From: Oikopleura dioica
Taxonomy: Eukaryota; Chordata; Appendicularia; Copelata; Oikopleuridae
Length of the DNA: 64,000 nt
NCBI GenBank assembly: GCA_907165135.1
Contig: OU015566.1
Coordinates: 8,974,157 to 9,038,156 of the forward strand
Direction: 5' to 3'
Part shown: positions 22,834-38,079 of the stretch, piece by piece
Numbering within the stretch: the stretch's first letter is position 1
Layout of the letters: every line of letters begins with the position of its first letter
The notes under the pieces: model-generated
The model's input: the letters and a program-made list of their open reading frames with translations, nothing else
Told to the model about the DNA's origin: nothing
The model's database searches: none
Position numbers and translations under genes: made by a program

Positions 22834-23381
22834 TTTACGCGAATCCGAATATTCTCTCTTTATCTTAAAATTATCTTCTCAAACACTTAAAATATATATT
22901 TTGACTTGCTAGCTGCTTGTAGCGATTGTTGTATTTGGAAAGTATCGATTTCTGACATAGAAAGGCCGTCCTGCCATAGCTAGATGGCGCATCGATCTAC
23001 TCATTTATTACAGAATCGATCAGTTAATTAAAAAACCTACAGTCACGTCAGCAGGGATCAGTTGTAACTCTCTGAGTATTCTGATCGACACGTACACATA
23101 TTAATGACTCAAAGGTTCGCGATTAATTGTTAAACGTAAGTCATAGCCATTAAATCTAGCAATAAATACACATTTATGTTATCAAACTTGTTTTCATTTG
23201 GGGCAAGATATCAGAGAAAAGGACACGACAACAATATCGTGAGGGAAAAACATGTTCTCTTGTAGTAAATTTAAGAACTGGAACGGACAAAGATATCTGT
23301 AATGGGAGGGAAACGAAGAAGGGCAGTATAAAGGTACAATTAAAAAAGGCTAAGCAACAGAGAGGGCTAGAGCTAACTGGT
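22834..23381. promoter_or_regulatory. Intergenic between the helicase gene and STXBP1
   Basis: 548 bp between the helicase stop (23382) and the STXBP1 start (22833), same strand. It should contain the helicase 3' UTR and a STXBP1 promoter. No open frame or structured RNA was recognised. Confidence 0.35.
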
Positions 23382-27879
<4,498 letters not shown>

Positions 27880-28578
27880 TCTACAACAATTAAGTTTATA
27901 TTGAAAATATATTTGCAAAATAGTAAAACACGGACTGTAAGACTTATTAAAACTAAAAAAGAACTTTCGAGAAGTCCTAAAAATCTGGAAAAGTTTCGTC
28001 ACTTTCTCGGTGTCCAATAAGGTGCCTTATTTTTTGACAATTTTTTCGAATGACTTTCTCTACTGGTAAATCGTAAGAAGACGACAAGAAGACGTGAAAT
28101 ACTCGAATTCCCCGGTTTTTGTGTCAACGCGAGAAAAAATGACAATTACGAAAGAAGGCTTCGATTGGCCGCGCCGATCCAGAGTTCGATGACTCACGCG
28201 ACGAGAATTATGCGACGTTAGAATTTACTCTCTTATCAGCTTCCTCCTGTAACAGGAGTGCTGTTGCAGTGAGACTATGGAAATTATTTATTAAAATGAA
28301 TCGTATGCCCATATTGTAGGTAGGATACTATGGATCTCGCTTTATTTGTAAAAAATGATTTTACTAAAATCTTAAAAAAAATCTTGCATCCCTCTTATCA
28401 CTTTCTGCCTGTTACTAAGAGACTCTCAAAATATCAATATTTATTACAATGAAACTGAACACATGTCCAGAAGTGTAGTTGCTAGCTCTGAAACTTGTCT
28501 AAAATATTCAAGAATAATGTTGAAATGTCGATTTCTGATATTAATTCTTGATTTTAACCCACAAGAAATTGCCTTAGA
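27880..28578. promoter_or_regulatory. Divergent promoter region, helicase / ATAD3
   Basis: About 700 bp between the divergent helicase and ATAD3 genes. It contains an inverted CCAAT (GATTGG) near 28164 and a long AT-rich half toward ATAD3. No supported reading frame. Probably the promoters of both genes. Confidence 0.4.
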
Positions 28579-30870
28579 ATGGGTTGGAATCCTTTTGCCG
28601 CCAAGTCGAACAACCCCCTCGACAATGTCGAGCTTCCCGCCGACGCAGCAGTTCCCGACGCCCCTCAACAGCCTGGTGGAGTCAAAGAAGTCGAAAAAGC
28701 CGCAAAACAGAGCGGATCCGGCGGCGCTCAGAATATTGCTGCTCTTTCTGCTTCATTTTCGGACATGGGAAACTCCATGGCCGAGTTTTCCAACATTGTC
28801 AGCGATTTGAAAAGAAGTGGTCAATGGAACGAAGCGATCAAGGTTCACCTTCCCTACTTCAAATCACAATTTAAAACCTTCTTTAGATCATGAGCCAACA
28901 CGAAGCCACCCAGCAAGAAAAGTACAAAGCGCAGTCTGAAGAACACAAGCTCCAGATCGAACAGCTCAAAGCTGGAGCTTTGAGAGAGCAAAACCAGGCC
29001 GAACTTGAGCGAAGAAAACATCAACACGAAATGGACATGAAAAAGGTCCAATATCAAGGTAAAAACAGGCTCTATCGACGAAAGGCTGAATGAAATCTTT
29101 TAGATCAACTGGCGCAGAAAAGAAAGGAAAAAGAAATGGCCATGGAATTAGAAAAGCAAAGACTAGCGGAGGAGCAGAGATTGGCTTCCTTGGAAAAAGA
29201 AGAGTCCATCAGAAGACGTAAAATACGCTTTATCGGGCCATCTTTACTCACGTTTTTTAGAAACGATCTTATGGCAGCAAGAAGAAGAGCTGAAAAAAGA
29301 AGGCCAAAAGGCAAAAATCCACGCTAGGGCAATGGCCGAAGTTGAGCGAGAAAACCACGACCTTCGGATGGAACAGAAACGCCTCGAAGCCAAAGAGCGA
29401 GGCAAAGCAGACGCTGAAGTTGGAAAGGAATCTGCGAAATTGCGAATGGAGTTGTTCAAGAGATTGATGCAGAATCAGGATGGTATGCTGACGAACGCGG
29501 CTATTTCTGGCGCGGGATTGATTTGCGCCTTCTTTGCGTTTAAAAATGCCTTTGGATTTGGATTCAGACATTTGGAAGCGATCACTACCAAACCTAATCT
29601 AGGTACCAGCTTCATAACATTCTCATTTTACCCGTTTTCTAGTGCAAGAAACGTCGCGAAAAGCCTGGAACACAGTCATCCCCAGTCTCATAAAACAAAT
29701 GCGAGGGCAAACGGTGAAACGGCCCAATTATATTTTCAGCGAAAAAGTCCAAGCTAAAGTCGAAGACATCAAATTAGTTACAAGGTATAAAGCATCAGTT
29801 AGGAGCATCGTATTAGAAGTTAATCGCTTTAGAAACGCGTTGATCAATAAACAAGCGCATCGAAATGTATTACTGTATGGACCTCCTGGGACGGGAAAGA
29901 CGTTGTATGCAAAATCGCTGGCTACTGATGCTAATATGCAGTATGCGATCATGTCTGGCGGTGATGTGGCTCCTCTTGGCGCTCAAGCGACTTATGAACT
30001 CAACAAATGTAAGTATAAGACTGTTATTAGACGATCATCGGGGTAAATAATTATTGTTGTTGGTTAGTAAGACCTTTTTAATTAGTATTTAACTGGGCTG
30101 ACAAGTCAAAGAAGGGCCTGGTCTTGTTTATTGACGAAGCGGAAGCGTTTTTGCGACCAAGAGATGAAAACATGTCCCCAGAGTTGCGATCAGTCATCAA
30201 CACCTTCCTCGCGCGAACTGGTGAACCAAGCAACAAGTAAGAATATTGAATCAGTTGCTCGTTTTATCATTATTATTTCAGAATGCAAATCGTCCTTGCA
30301 ACGAACCAGGTTAACCAGCTTGACTCGGCCGTGTTAGATCGAATGAATGAGCTTCTCGAAATCCCCCTTCCAGAGTTTCCCGAGCGTGAAGCCATGCTCA
30401 AACAATACATTTTGCGACGGGGCACCAAATCTCTCTCGAACAAAAGGCTCTTCTCATAAAATTTTTTTCAAATTTGAAATTTTCAAAGTGCGGAGTCAAT
30501 AAACAATAATCCTCCTTTTCGTACCCCTAATAAAGTCGAAAGTCATTGAGCCAGCGTCGATGAAGGACCAGCGTGTTAGTCTTTCCGAGGACGTCATTCC
30601 CAACTTTAACGATATCTGCAACGATTTGGCGAAAATTACCGAGGGAATGAGCGGCCGAGAGATTGAGAAAATGTGCAGCAATGTTTACGTAAGCATTAAG
30701 TTTTCCTTTCGTCTTTTGAAAGTTGATTCTTTCAGGCATCTGCAGTTTCGAAAGAAGAGGCTGTTATCGACCGGGCAGAGCTAGAAACAGCTGCGAAAGA
30801 ATACAAGAGCCAGAGCGACGAGAAAGCTAGAATCAGAGAGTATCAGCTCAAACGAGCCATGACGATTTAG
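28579..30870 (+). CDS. ATAD3: ATAD3 mitochondrial AAA+ ATPase
   Basis: ATAD3 is an inner-membrane AAA+ ATPase linked to nucleoid and cristae organisation. Exons: 28579-28842, 28887-29058, 29104-29217, 29261-29602, 29643-30008, 30086-30236, 30282-30421, 30543-30688, 30736-30870. The first half is a long charged coiled coil (RKHQHEMDMKKVQYQ, EMAMELEKQRLAEEQRLASL). A hydrophobic segment (ISGAGLICAFFAFKNAFGFG) precedes the ATPase domain. Walker A is LLYGPPGTGKTLYAKSLA, Walker B is LVLFIDEAEAFLRPRDE, sensor 1 LATNQ, and the C-terminal lid contains KITEGMSGREIEKMCSNVY. The intron 30422-30542 starts with GC. Splicing GC to AG gives YILRRVIEPA, which aligns without gaps to other ATAD3 proteins, whereas reading on meets a stop. 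ATG is one base after GCCTTAG. Confidence 0.93.
30422..30542 (+). other. ATAD3: GC-AG intron in ATAD3
   Basis: A 121-base intron with a GC donor and an AG acceptor. No GT donor in the region restores the frame. The joined product is colinear with the family. Confidence 0.7.
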
Positions 30871-31262
30871 GAAAATTATTGAAAGAAAAAATCGAAATAT
30901 TTTATGATCCAAAAAGAAAAAAATCCTCTTCAAATGTGCCCTGCCCTGATTTCTATACTTTATTTATTTATTGATTCATCTCTTGTTGGTTGACAAAGAA
31001 AAGCTCAAATCTTAAATTCAAGAGTTTTGAGTTTTCATTTCATTCTCTAATTTATTTATTTCCTCACTGTATATATTGTGAGAGCGAAAAAACTCTGGCT
31101 GTTTCTTTTGATGCTACTTGAGATGATTGATCCTAGAATATTAACTTTCCCTCACACATTTTTGAATGAATTCAATTCCGAAATTGAAGAATTGAACTTT
31201 GGAACAAGTTCACAATTTTAAATCAGGATCTCAAAGTTTCTGAACACAAGTCTTTTTAGACA
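30871..31262. other. Intergenic between ATAD3 and ceramide synthase
   Basis: 392 bp, AT-rich, same-strand neighbours. The ATAD3 3' end and the TTTTTAG acceptor at 31252-31258 for the next gene lie here. No other element seen. Confidence 0.4.
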
Positions 31263-32417
31263 ATGGAATATGACAAGGACCCATCGTATGTTCAACTAGT
31301 TACTGACATTGCAGATAAATTTAGCGAGTATGCAGCTTCACTAACAGTAAGTTCCCTTTGTATCCAACCCTTATAATGTTTTCAAGGCAAATGATTTGAC
31401 GATTTCCTCGATCACCAAAACAGTCCTGTACCACTGGAACTTCTCCGCTGCCGATCTCATCTTTCCCCTCATCGCTGCCTTAGTAATATTTTTGCTGAAA
31501 CAAATCATCGTAGGGATTCTCAATGCCATCGATCTCTCAAACTTTCAACCCGTCGACGCCAAAAAACTCCCCGAGTCAGTCTTTCAACTTATTATGTACA
31601 GGTATGTGTGCGCTTATTAGATCATTTTGCTTACTTTTTAGTGGCCTGTGGATTCTGGAGACGAAGATAGTACTCGACCACGATTTCCTTGTTAGCCCAT
31701 CGAAGACTTTTCACAACTGGTCTGAAAAGCGAGAAGAACCACTGCCCTTTGATGCATACTGGCTGTATGTTACTGTTATTGGATTCTATATACAGGCGCT
31801 TGTCTGCTGCATTCTGATAGGTAACGAAATAAATTTCATAAATCAAGCCTTAATTAATTTTATTGAAAAGATGAGCGAAGAAAAGACACGAACGTCATGA
31901 TTCTCCATCACATCGCCACCTTATTCCTCGTTGTTTTCTCCTTTGGAATGCGTTTCTGGGCGATTGGCTGCCTCGTCCTCTTCTGCCACGACATTTGCGA
32001 CATATTCCTCGATGTTTCGAAGCTTTTCCTCTACTTTCAAAACCGAAAAGTGTGCTCAAAGCCGACTTGGTATATTTGCGAGGTTACGAAGTCAATCTCC
32101 TTCGGATTTTTTGTCCTGAGCTGGATTTGGTTCCGGTTTAATTTGTATCCAAGAAAGGCAATTTATGGCGCTGCCTATCACAGGTTTGAATACCTCCTTC
32201 TATTTTTTTATTAACTGTTTATTTATTAAGCATGGTTGAAATCAAAGGCGGCCCTCCAGTATATCCCTTTTACAGCTTCCTGCTAATGTCGATTCAAGTC
32301 ATGCATATTTACTGGTTCTTCTTCATTTTCAAGCTTCTTCTGAAAATCCTTACTGGCGCCAAGTTGGACCGAGACACACGAGAATACGAGGAATCAAACG
32401 AAAAGAAGACCGACTAG
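31263..32417 (+). CDS. Ceramide synthase, TLC-domain membrane protein
   Basis: TLC-domain (LAG1) enzymes N-acylate sphingoid bases in the ER. Five exons (31263-31346, 31387-31601, 31642-31820, 31871-32183, 32231-32417) join in phase. The LAG1 motif is complete: MILHHIATLFLVVFSFGMRF, then LFCHDICDIFLDVSKLFLYF with the conserved His-His and Asp residues. Hydrophobic segments occur throughout (SAADLIFPLIAALVIFLLKQ near the N-terminus and MHIYWFFFIFKLLLKI near the C-terminus), with a charged tail. No homeodomain-like insert is present, so it is closest to the CERS1-type architecture. The tail RDTREYEESNEKKTD is acidic, as in synthases regulated by casein kinase 2 (inference). ATG follows TTTTTAG by four bases. 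Confidence 0.88.
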
Positions 32418-32603
32418 TCACTAGTTCTGATGCTTATAATTTCTTTCTTGAGCCATTTTACCAGATTATTCTTCAATTATTCCCTGCTGATGAAATACTA
32501 TCTTTATATAGTGTAAATAACCATACCACATATATTCATTTTGCACTTTTATAGTTCCAAAATAAAGGTCTCATAGTGAAAAATCAAGCAGTTTCATCAG
32601 AAA

Positions 32604-33157
32604 TCACACTTCTTTCGTGCCGCTTATTGATTCTGATGAAATACACGGACTCTCCATCATTCGGTTATTCCAAAGAGTCAGGATCCTTCTTGACAATCTA
32701 TCGCTCCGCTTTCGAATTTGGTCTTGTCGAAACTTTTTACTGCAGGCAAGAAGCACGACTACCATGTACATGATCATGTAAACCACGCATCCAACAACAA
32801 TCCTTAAGTAGAATCGTTACAGTTCGATGGAAATTTACGGTTCAATGCATATTTTTCTCATTGCAGGTAAGAAAAAGCGTGAGTGGGGTCGTGAAATATT
32901 AAAATTTGTCCGCTTGGGTCAAGAATTTTAGAAATCAAGCTCATTGTTAGTATGAACTCACCATTCATAATGCTCAATAAACCAGTAGACAGAGTCTTCG
33001 GCTTTCTAGGGATGATCTTACGAAAAAAAATTTATTTGAATACTCTTAGAGTTGCTAGACTCTAGCAATTCCGAGTTGAAAAGTCTTCAACCCTGACTGT
33101 TTCTGAAAGATAGATTTCGTCTAGAATAATCGTTATATTCTTCAAATCAATGGTCAT
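32604..33157 (-). CDS. 102-aa single-pass membrane protein, KCNE-like layout
   Basis: Three exons (33157-33092, 33005-32962, 32802-32604) total 309 bases. The short N-terminus MTIDLKNITIILDEIYLSET carries an N-glycosylation sequon (NIT). It is followed by VYWFIEHYEW, one transmembrane helix (WIVVGCVVYMIMYMVVVLLA) and a basic juxtamembrane stretch with KKFRQDQIRKRSDR, ending GTKEV. The layout resembles KCNE potassium-channel accessory subunits: short glycosylated ectodomain, single helix, basic RSD-containing tail. Sequence similarity is too weak to be certain. The first donor (GTTGAA) is poor, so the first exon is less secure than the other two. Confidence 0.45.
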
Positions 33158-33439
33158 CGGTACCAATTTCTCTCTTTTCTGATAAAACCGCAATAAATTC
33201 AAATCGAATGAATAGAACAAACCAACATGTTTCCAAAGCAAATTGCTGAATTATTGATTAAACTTGAGCCTCCGATAAAGCTCACAAAAGCTCGATCGAA
33301 CCGCGAGTGATGCGAAAATTCGCTTTTAGAAATATATTTATTAACAATGTGTGTCTGTTACAAATGAAAATAAGTGCAGAATTGGTTTCTTCGGGCATTG
33401 GATCTTCACGCATTTTTGGAAGAAATTATTAAATAAAAT

Positions 33440-35515
33440 CTAATCTTCATCGCTATCTGGCGGTTTCGAGAGCCCTCGACGGACGATTTTCATCCTCTTC
33501 ACCTAAAAGAAGGCTAGTAAGTCGACCACGTCCCCGGATGACATTCGCTGTCGTTTCAGCTAAACAAGATCATTTATCTAACGGGGCATCCAGTGGTTCG
33601 AAAATAGAGGATATCTCTTCTTAATATATGTTATCTTACCGATGGCTGTCCATTTGGGGGAGTCATTGGTCCACCAGGAGGCATGCTTGACGATGATGTT
33701 CCCGAATCAGTAGAGTCTGAGATAAATATTAATGGCCATACTTATCCGGTTTTCTGGCTTACGTGGTCTTGGGGGACCAGGACTCACAACAGGACTTCGT
33801 ATGTGAGGCGAGCGGACTCCATGCGGCTGTGGATGATTAGGGTGAGGCTGCTGTTGACTTATTTGCATTTGGTGGTTTTGCAGCGCGGCTAGTTGGGCTG
33901 GATTTAAGGCTGCTGGTGGAGCTCCCTGGCGTTGAATGTGTGGTACACTGGTAGGCGGATGCATTGGGGGCATTCTGTTTTGCACTGGCAATCTAGGTCT
34001 AAACAGACAAGTTAGAGGTTAGATCCATGAAATCAAAAGTTTGTCAGTTGATTGTTTATTTAAAACTTTTTGTTTGAAGCACAGAAAAACAACACCTCAC
34101 CTTTGATGATGCATTGGCATCTGATGCTGAGGCGGAACTGTTCTCTCAAAAACAATATCTCCCAGCTTCTGAGCCGCAAAACCGCGAATGAATTGTTGTC
34201 CCCGATGATTAAACTGTATGTTTGTGTTGCAGTGCCTCAGATTCTGCTCTGTTGGTGCTGGCTCCCGGAGAATAAGGTTGAAATAGTCCTTCACCAAGCG
34301 ACGGGCGTACAGTAACCCCTTCGTCTTTGAAGGATCGGAAATGTACTCGATGAAGTTTTCCGAATGCCGAATCGCATTGAGCAGCTTTTTGGAAGTGTTC
34401 ACCATCGATGAAGCTTCGCGTTTTCGCTGACCACAGATGTTTCGAACTTGAACTTGAAGCTCTTGTTGTTTCGTCTTGACTAAATTGGTGATCTCAGCAA
34501 AGTAGCTTTCTATTTGTTTGTTCAGCACTTCTTCTTGCTTGTGAAGATCAGCGAGACGAGCCTGTCCCATGTTCATGAAGTTTTGTAGGTTGGCCTTTTT
34601 CTGGACAAGCTCTGGGAACGCAAGTTGAAGTAGTTTTCGCTCTTTAATTCCTGCGTCTGCCACAAAGTCGTATCTATGCTCTTTGTGGTGCTGGAGTTGA
34701 CAGTCTCTACAGGTCATCATGTCGCAACTTTCACAGAACAACTGCAAGGGCTCACTTGGATGTTCTTTGCAGTACTTAGTTTCGTTTTCTACAACTGGCG
34801 CTTCATCGACAAGCTGGTGATTTTTCGTGATCTTGACTCTTTTGTGCGCTGTCACGCAAATTTCACAAAGCCATTCGGCACACTCGACGCAAAATTTCAC
34901 CCCATCGACATCTTCATCGCAGCAGCTGCATTTCTTTGACTGCGAGGTTGGACTTTGCTTGTCAACCTCTTCAGAGATAAAATGATTGTCCGATAGAAGT
35001 GTTCTTGGAGTCAGGCATCGACAAACTGGGCAGAGAATTTTCCCGTCGCTTGTTTGCGGCGCTGCTCTCTCTTTCTCCGATTTATCGAGGCATTCTGCGC
35101 AGAAGGTGTGAAGACAACCAAGCAGCTTTCCGTTTCCGCCGACTTTGTTGGAGCAAACGCCGCAGTTTTCAAATACATCGGTGGGATTAACTGGACTTGA
35201 ATTCGCTTCCTCTTGCACTGAAAAAAAATTGATTTCGAGCACTTCTGGTCATCGATTTATTGATTTTGTAAATTATTCATTGAATAAATAGTTAATGATA
35301 AATAATCCTACTTTATTTTTTTTCTACGAGATTATATATTTGTAAATAATATATCAATTAATAAATACATTGTAAACATGCAGCTTACCATTTATTACTT
35401 GTACAGTCGGATCCTCAATTGCATTAGCTTCGTCATCGACCGGTTCCTCTTTCGCCAGCAACAGTGTAATTGGCGTATCATCGTCACCTTCATCTTGAAT
35501 CCCTGTAAGTTGCAT
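33440..35515 (-). CDS. TRIM-family (RBCC) protein, TIF1-like
   Basis: A RING / B-box / coiled-coil protein. Exon 1 (35515-35389) encodes an acidic N-terminus. The RING begins CGVCSNKVGGNGKLLGCLHT and includes CPVCRCLTPRTL. Two B-boxes follow: CCDEDVDGVKFCVECAEWLC and CKEHPSEPLQLFCESCDMMT, then a coiled coil (LVQKKANLQNFMNMGQARLA, LADLHKQEEVLNKQIESYFA). Later exons are Pro/Gln/His-rich (QQQPHPNHPQPHGV), ending KPPDSDED at 33440. The order RING, two B-boxes and coiled coil with a disordered tail matches TIF1 (TRIM24/33), but the PHD finger and bromodomain are missing. It may act as an E3 ligase; substrate unknown. AATAAA lies downstream near 33345. Confidence 0.8.
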
Positions 35516-36276
35516 TTTATAACTTCTCTTTTACTCGGCAAAAAAATGTTTGTGGGGAGCAGACCCGTTTTATAACGAGCAAATTGACATAAACCCACGC
35601 TTTTTGGAATCTAGCGCCACCTGGTACAATCCGGTTTGAACTGGTCCGTGCGTACTACACTCAGTGTGGTAATCTACTACACTTGGTTTGACAACTGTGG
35701 CGATTAAATTCGGCGATAAGTGAGTTTGTGTGGGTCAAAGGAATTAGCGTGGGTTTGACATTTCGGAGCATCCCCGGGGCCGCGCTCGGTCTGGTGCGCC
35801 GTCTAGTAGCTACCACACTCGAGTGGAACGTATGAAATGTCATTGGCATTTGTTGGCAAGACCACTTGAGATACTTTGTGGTTTTTAATTCCCGCGGGGG
35901 TCGACGATAAGTGGCACCTGATTTTTGGCTTGAATTAATTTTAGTCAAAATAAACAGAGGTAGAATTTGTACCTCAAACAGACATTTATCGTATAAATGG
36001 TCGTACAGTGGGGTCCCTCCCTTTCACCCCCCTAAATCGTTCCCTATTTTCACCCTCCCGCCGCGAAAAATGGGGTGAACGCGAGGGACCCACTGTACCT
36101 CACAAGTTAGGGATGTGAGATCATCGGATTAGATGAAAGAGATTGTACGGTGCAGTGAATTTATAGAGTAACCCGTGGTCAAGCAGTGCTTTCTTAGATC
36201 CCAGACTGACAATCTTTTCCTTCTAATTGATATTATCGACTCACTGATAATTGAAGTTATCAATCAAAGTTAGTTA
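35516..36276. other. Intergenic region with a pogo-like MITE
   Basis: 761 bp between the TRIM gene and the next minus-strand gene. Except for the MITE at 36006-36095, I see only weak reading frames. The part nearest the TRIM gene is less AT-rich than other spacers. Confidence 0.4.
36006..36095. mobile_element. 90-bp pogo/mariner-like MITE with TA duplication
   Basis: Imperfect terminal inverted repeats start CAGTGGGGTCCCTC on the left and end GAGGGACCCACTG on the right. Similarity extends inward (TTCACCCC against GGGGTGAA). Both ends are flanked by TA (36004-36005, 36096-36097), the usual Tc1/mariner/pogo target. There is no coding capacity, so it is non-autonomous. Confidence 0.75.
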
Positions 36277-37509
36277 TCAACCAAATTGGTTTATATTATT
36301 TGAATTAAACCCAAACGACAAATTAAACATACCTGCGTTGTCAGGACTGTCAGGATCGTCAAACGTCAACTCGAAGTCAGACAATTGTTTGTGATATCGA
36401 ACCAAGTTGATGATTTTATTATCTGGAGGGAAATGCTCAAGGAAGAGTTGTTCTTTGAACTTTTCTAGCGCAAGCATCTTCAGATTTGCTCGTATTTCTG
36501 ATTGTTTCATCTCTGGCTGGCTAAGAAAAGTGGTCATGCGTTAAACTATAATTTTGCTTACTCTTTCAGTAAATTGTCGAGTTCTTGTTTGACAAATGTC
36601 CACATTTGTTGCTCGACGATGTCAGCTCCGTTGCAAATGTGATCTCCAGAAACTGAGTTGATGGTGTAGTTTTCAATATTAAAGAACTCATCATTTTTTA
36701 CGATTGTCAGTTTGTTTTCGTTGAATTTGCTGATCTTCCCATTTGGTTGCTTTCGCTCTCTAGTGTAGCGGCCTTTCTTGCAGATTTTATCAGAAACTGT
36801 GACATTGTAAGTACGTTTGCAAGGATTTTCTCTTCCGTCGAACCAGAGCAGATGTATTTAAGACTTTTGCTAAACTTGATTTTCGCTGAAGGATGTATTC
36901 TCTATCGTTTTCGACCACTAACAGGTTTGGAAAGTTCTTTCCATTTCTCAAAATTTGTTTGATCCTTGTGGTTGGGGCCCCCAACTTGGGGGATCCATTT
37001 TCGGAATGAGAGAAAATGCTTCTTCGCCGAGGAAAGGTTGGCAAGAAATGCTCGCGATGCTGATAGTAGGTCGAAAGGTAGCGATAGGAGACATTCACAC
37101 AAGTCGGAATTTATTGGTAGAGAGGCTCCAAAGGAAATAGTTTTATGAATCATGATCAAAGGCCCTTCTTTTGAGGGGTTTATAACAGTAAGTTTCAGTT
37201 TGATGACACTTTCAGTAGGTAAGTTAACTTTTACAGTAGTTGATTTTGTATAAAGTCAGTTAATGATAGCAATATTTCGATAGTCACCCCTGAAGAAATT
37301 CTTAGTGTCTGCGTACACAGGTAAAGCTTTGAAAACCCCTCAAATCGATCAGAGCTTACTGTAATCTCTTCGATTTCTAGCTGTTGCGCGGCGATTTTCG
37401 GTTGCACTCGCACTCCCCTCAGGGCAACCTGTGGTGGTGGATGACAAATTCCATTTTCACTGGAAAGAGAAAACAAGTTTCCCAAATTCGTAAAGACCCG
37501 ATCAGGCAC
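36277..37509 (-). CDS. Unrecognised multi-exon gene (boundaries uncertain)
   Basis: Several open segments on the minus strand show coding character but I could not join all of them. From 5' to 3': GVRVQPKIAAQQLEIEEIT ending at a GTAAGC donor (near 37.36 kb); KVNLPTESVIKLKLTVINPS then MIHKTISFGASLPINSDL (near 37.2 kb); KKGRYTRERKQPNGKISKFN then KLTIVKNDEFFNIENYTI and DIVEQQMWTFVKQELDNLLK (36.57-36.8 kb); and KQLSDFELTFDDPDSPDN (near 36.36 kb). No domain was recognised. True 5' and 3' ends are unknown; the coordinates bracket the visible coding segments. Confidence 0.4.
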
Positions 37510-37577
37510 CTCTGGGTTAGAGAAAGAGATTACCCTTTATGGTCCGCCCTAACCAGCCTCTTCTAACCCTGGCATGA

Positions 37578-37987
37578 GCGTTTTTGGCTACATTTTAGAA
37601 ATTTCTTCACGGTTGATTCGGATAATAATGTGGTTACTTTTTGGCCGCATGAAGAGATGAAAAACGACTTGCAGATGAGCCGCAACTGCTGACAGAAACA
37701 GAACCTGAAGCTGAGGAAGAACAGCGCGAAGAACGGGTAGATGACTCGGACGTGGATTTGAATAATCCGGAAAATCTTGGCTACGGAACAGAGGACGATG
37801 CTGAGTGGCAGGTAATAAATGAAATGCACACGGAACATATTGAATATTTTGAAAGGACGAAGACGAGCAGCGCTATGTGCAAAACCGATCCTCAGTCAAG
37901 CAAGTGGTCAGGCAGAAAGAAACGGTCCACTCAATCCAGCGGTTGAAGCTATTCTGGCCAAGTTCTAAAAGCGATTTTATTTATTGA
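37578..37987 (+). CDS. Small acidic protein gene, frame interrupted
   Basis: One frame reads FFTVDSDNNVVTFWPHEEMK from about 37.61 kb; another continues KRLADEPQLLTETEPEAEEE, then VDLNNPENLGYGTEDDAEWQ. The two meet in the A-run 37660-37664 and would be continuous with one extra A. After an intron (GTAATA to GAAAG) the protein ends with YVQNRSSVKQVVRQKETVHS and LKLFWPSSKSDFIY, stopping at 37987. No initiator ATG could be placed, so 37578 is approximate. Family unknown. It may form an operon with the gene at 38080. Confidence 0.35.
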
Positions 37988-38079
37988 AAATTTACAAATT
38001 TTGTATCGAACTCTGGCACAGGCCAAGTGTGGATCGTCATTTAGTCACTGAGGAAAATTCCTCCTCGACGCCGGATACG

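Noticed and set aside
35661-35948. 95-codon minus-strand frame between TRIM and the unknown gene
   Set aside because: No supporting start, splice context or recognisable composition. It might be a 3' exon of the gene at 36277-37509, but this could not be shown.
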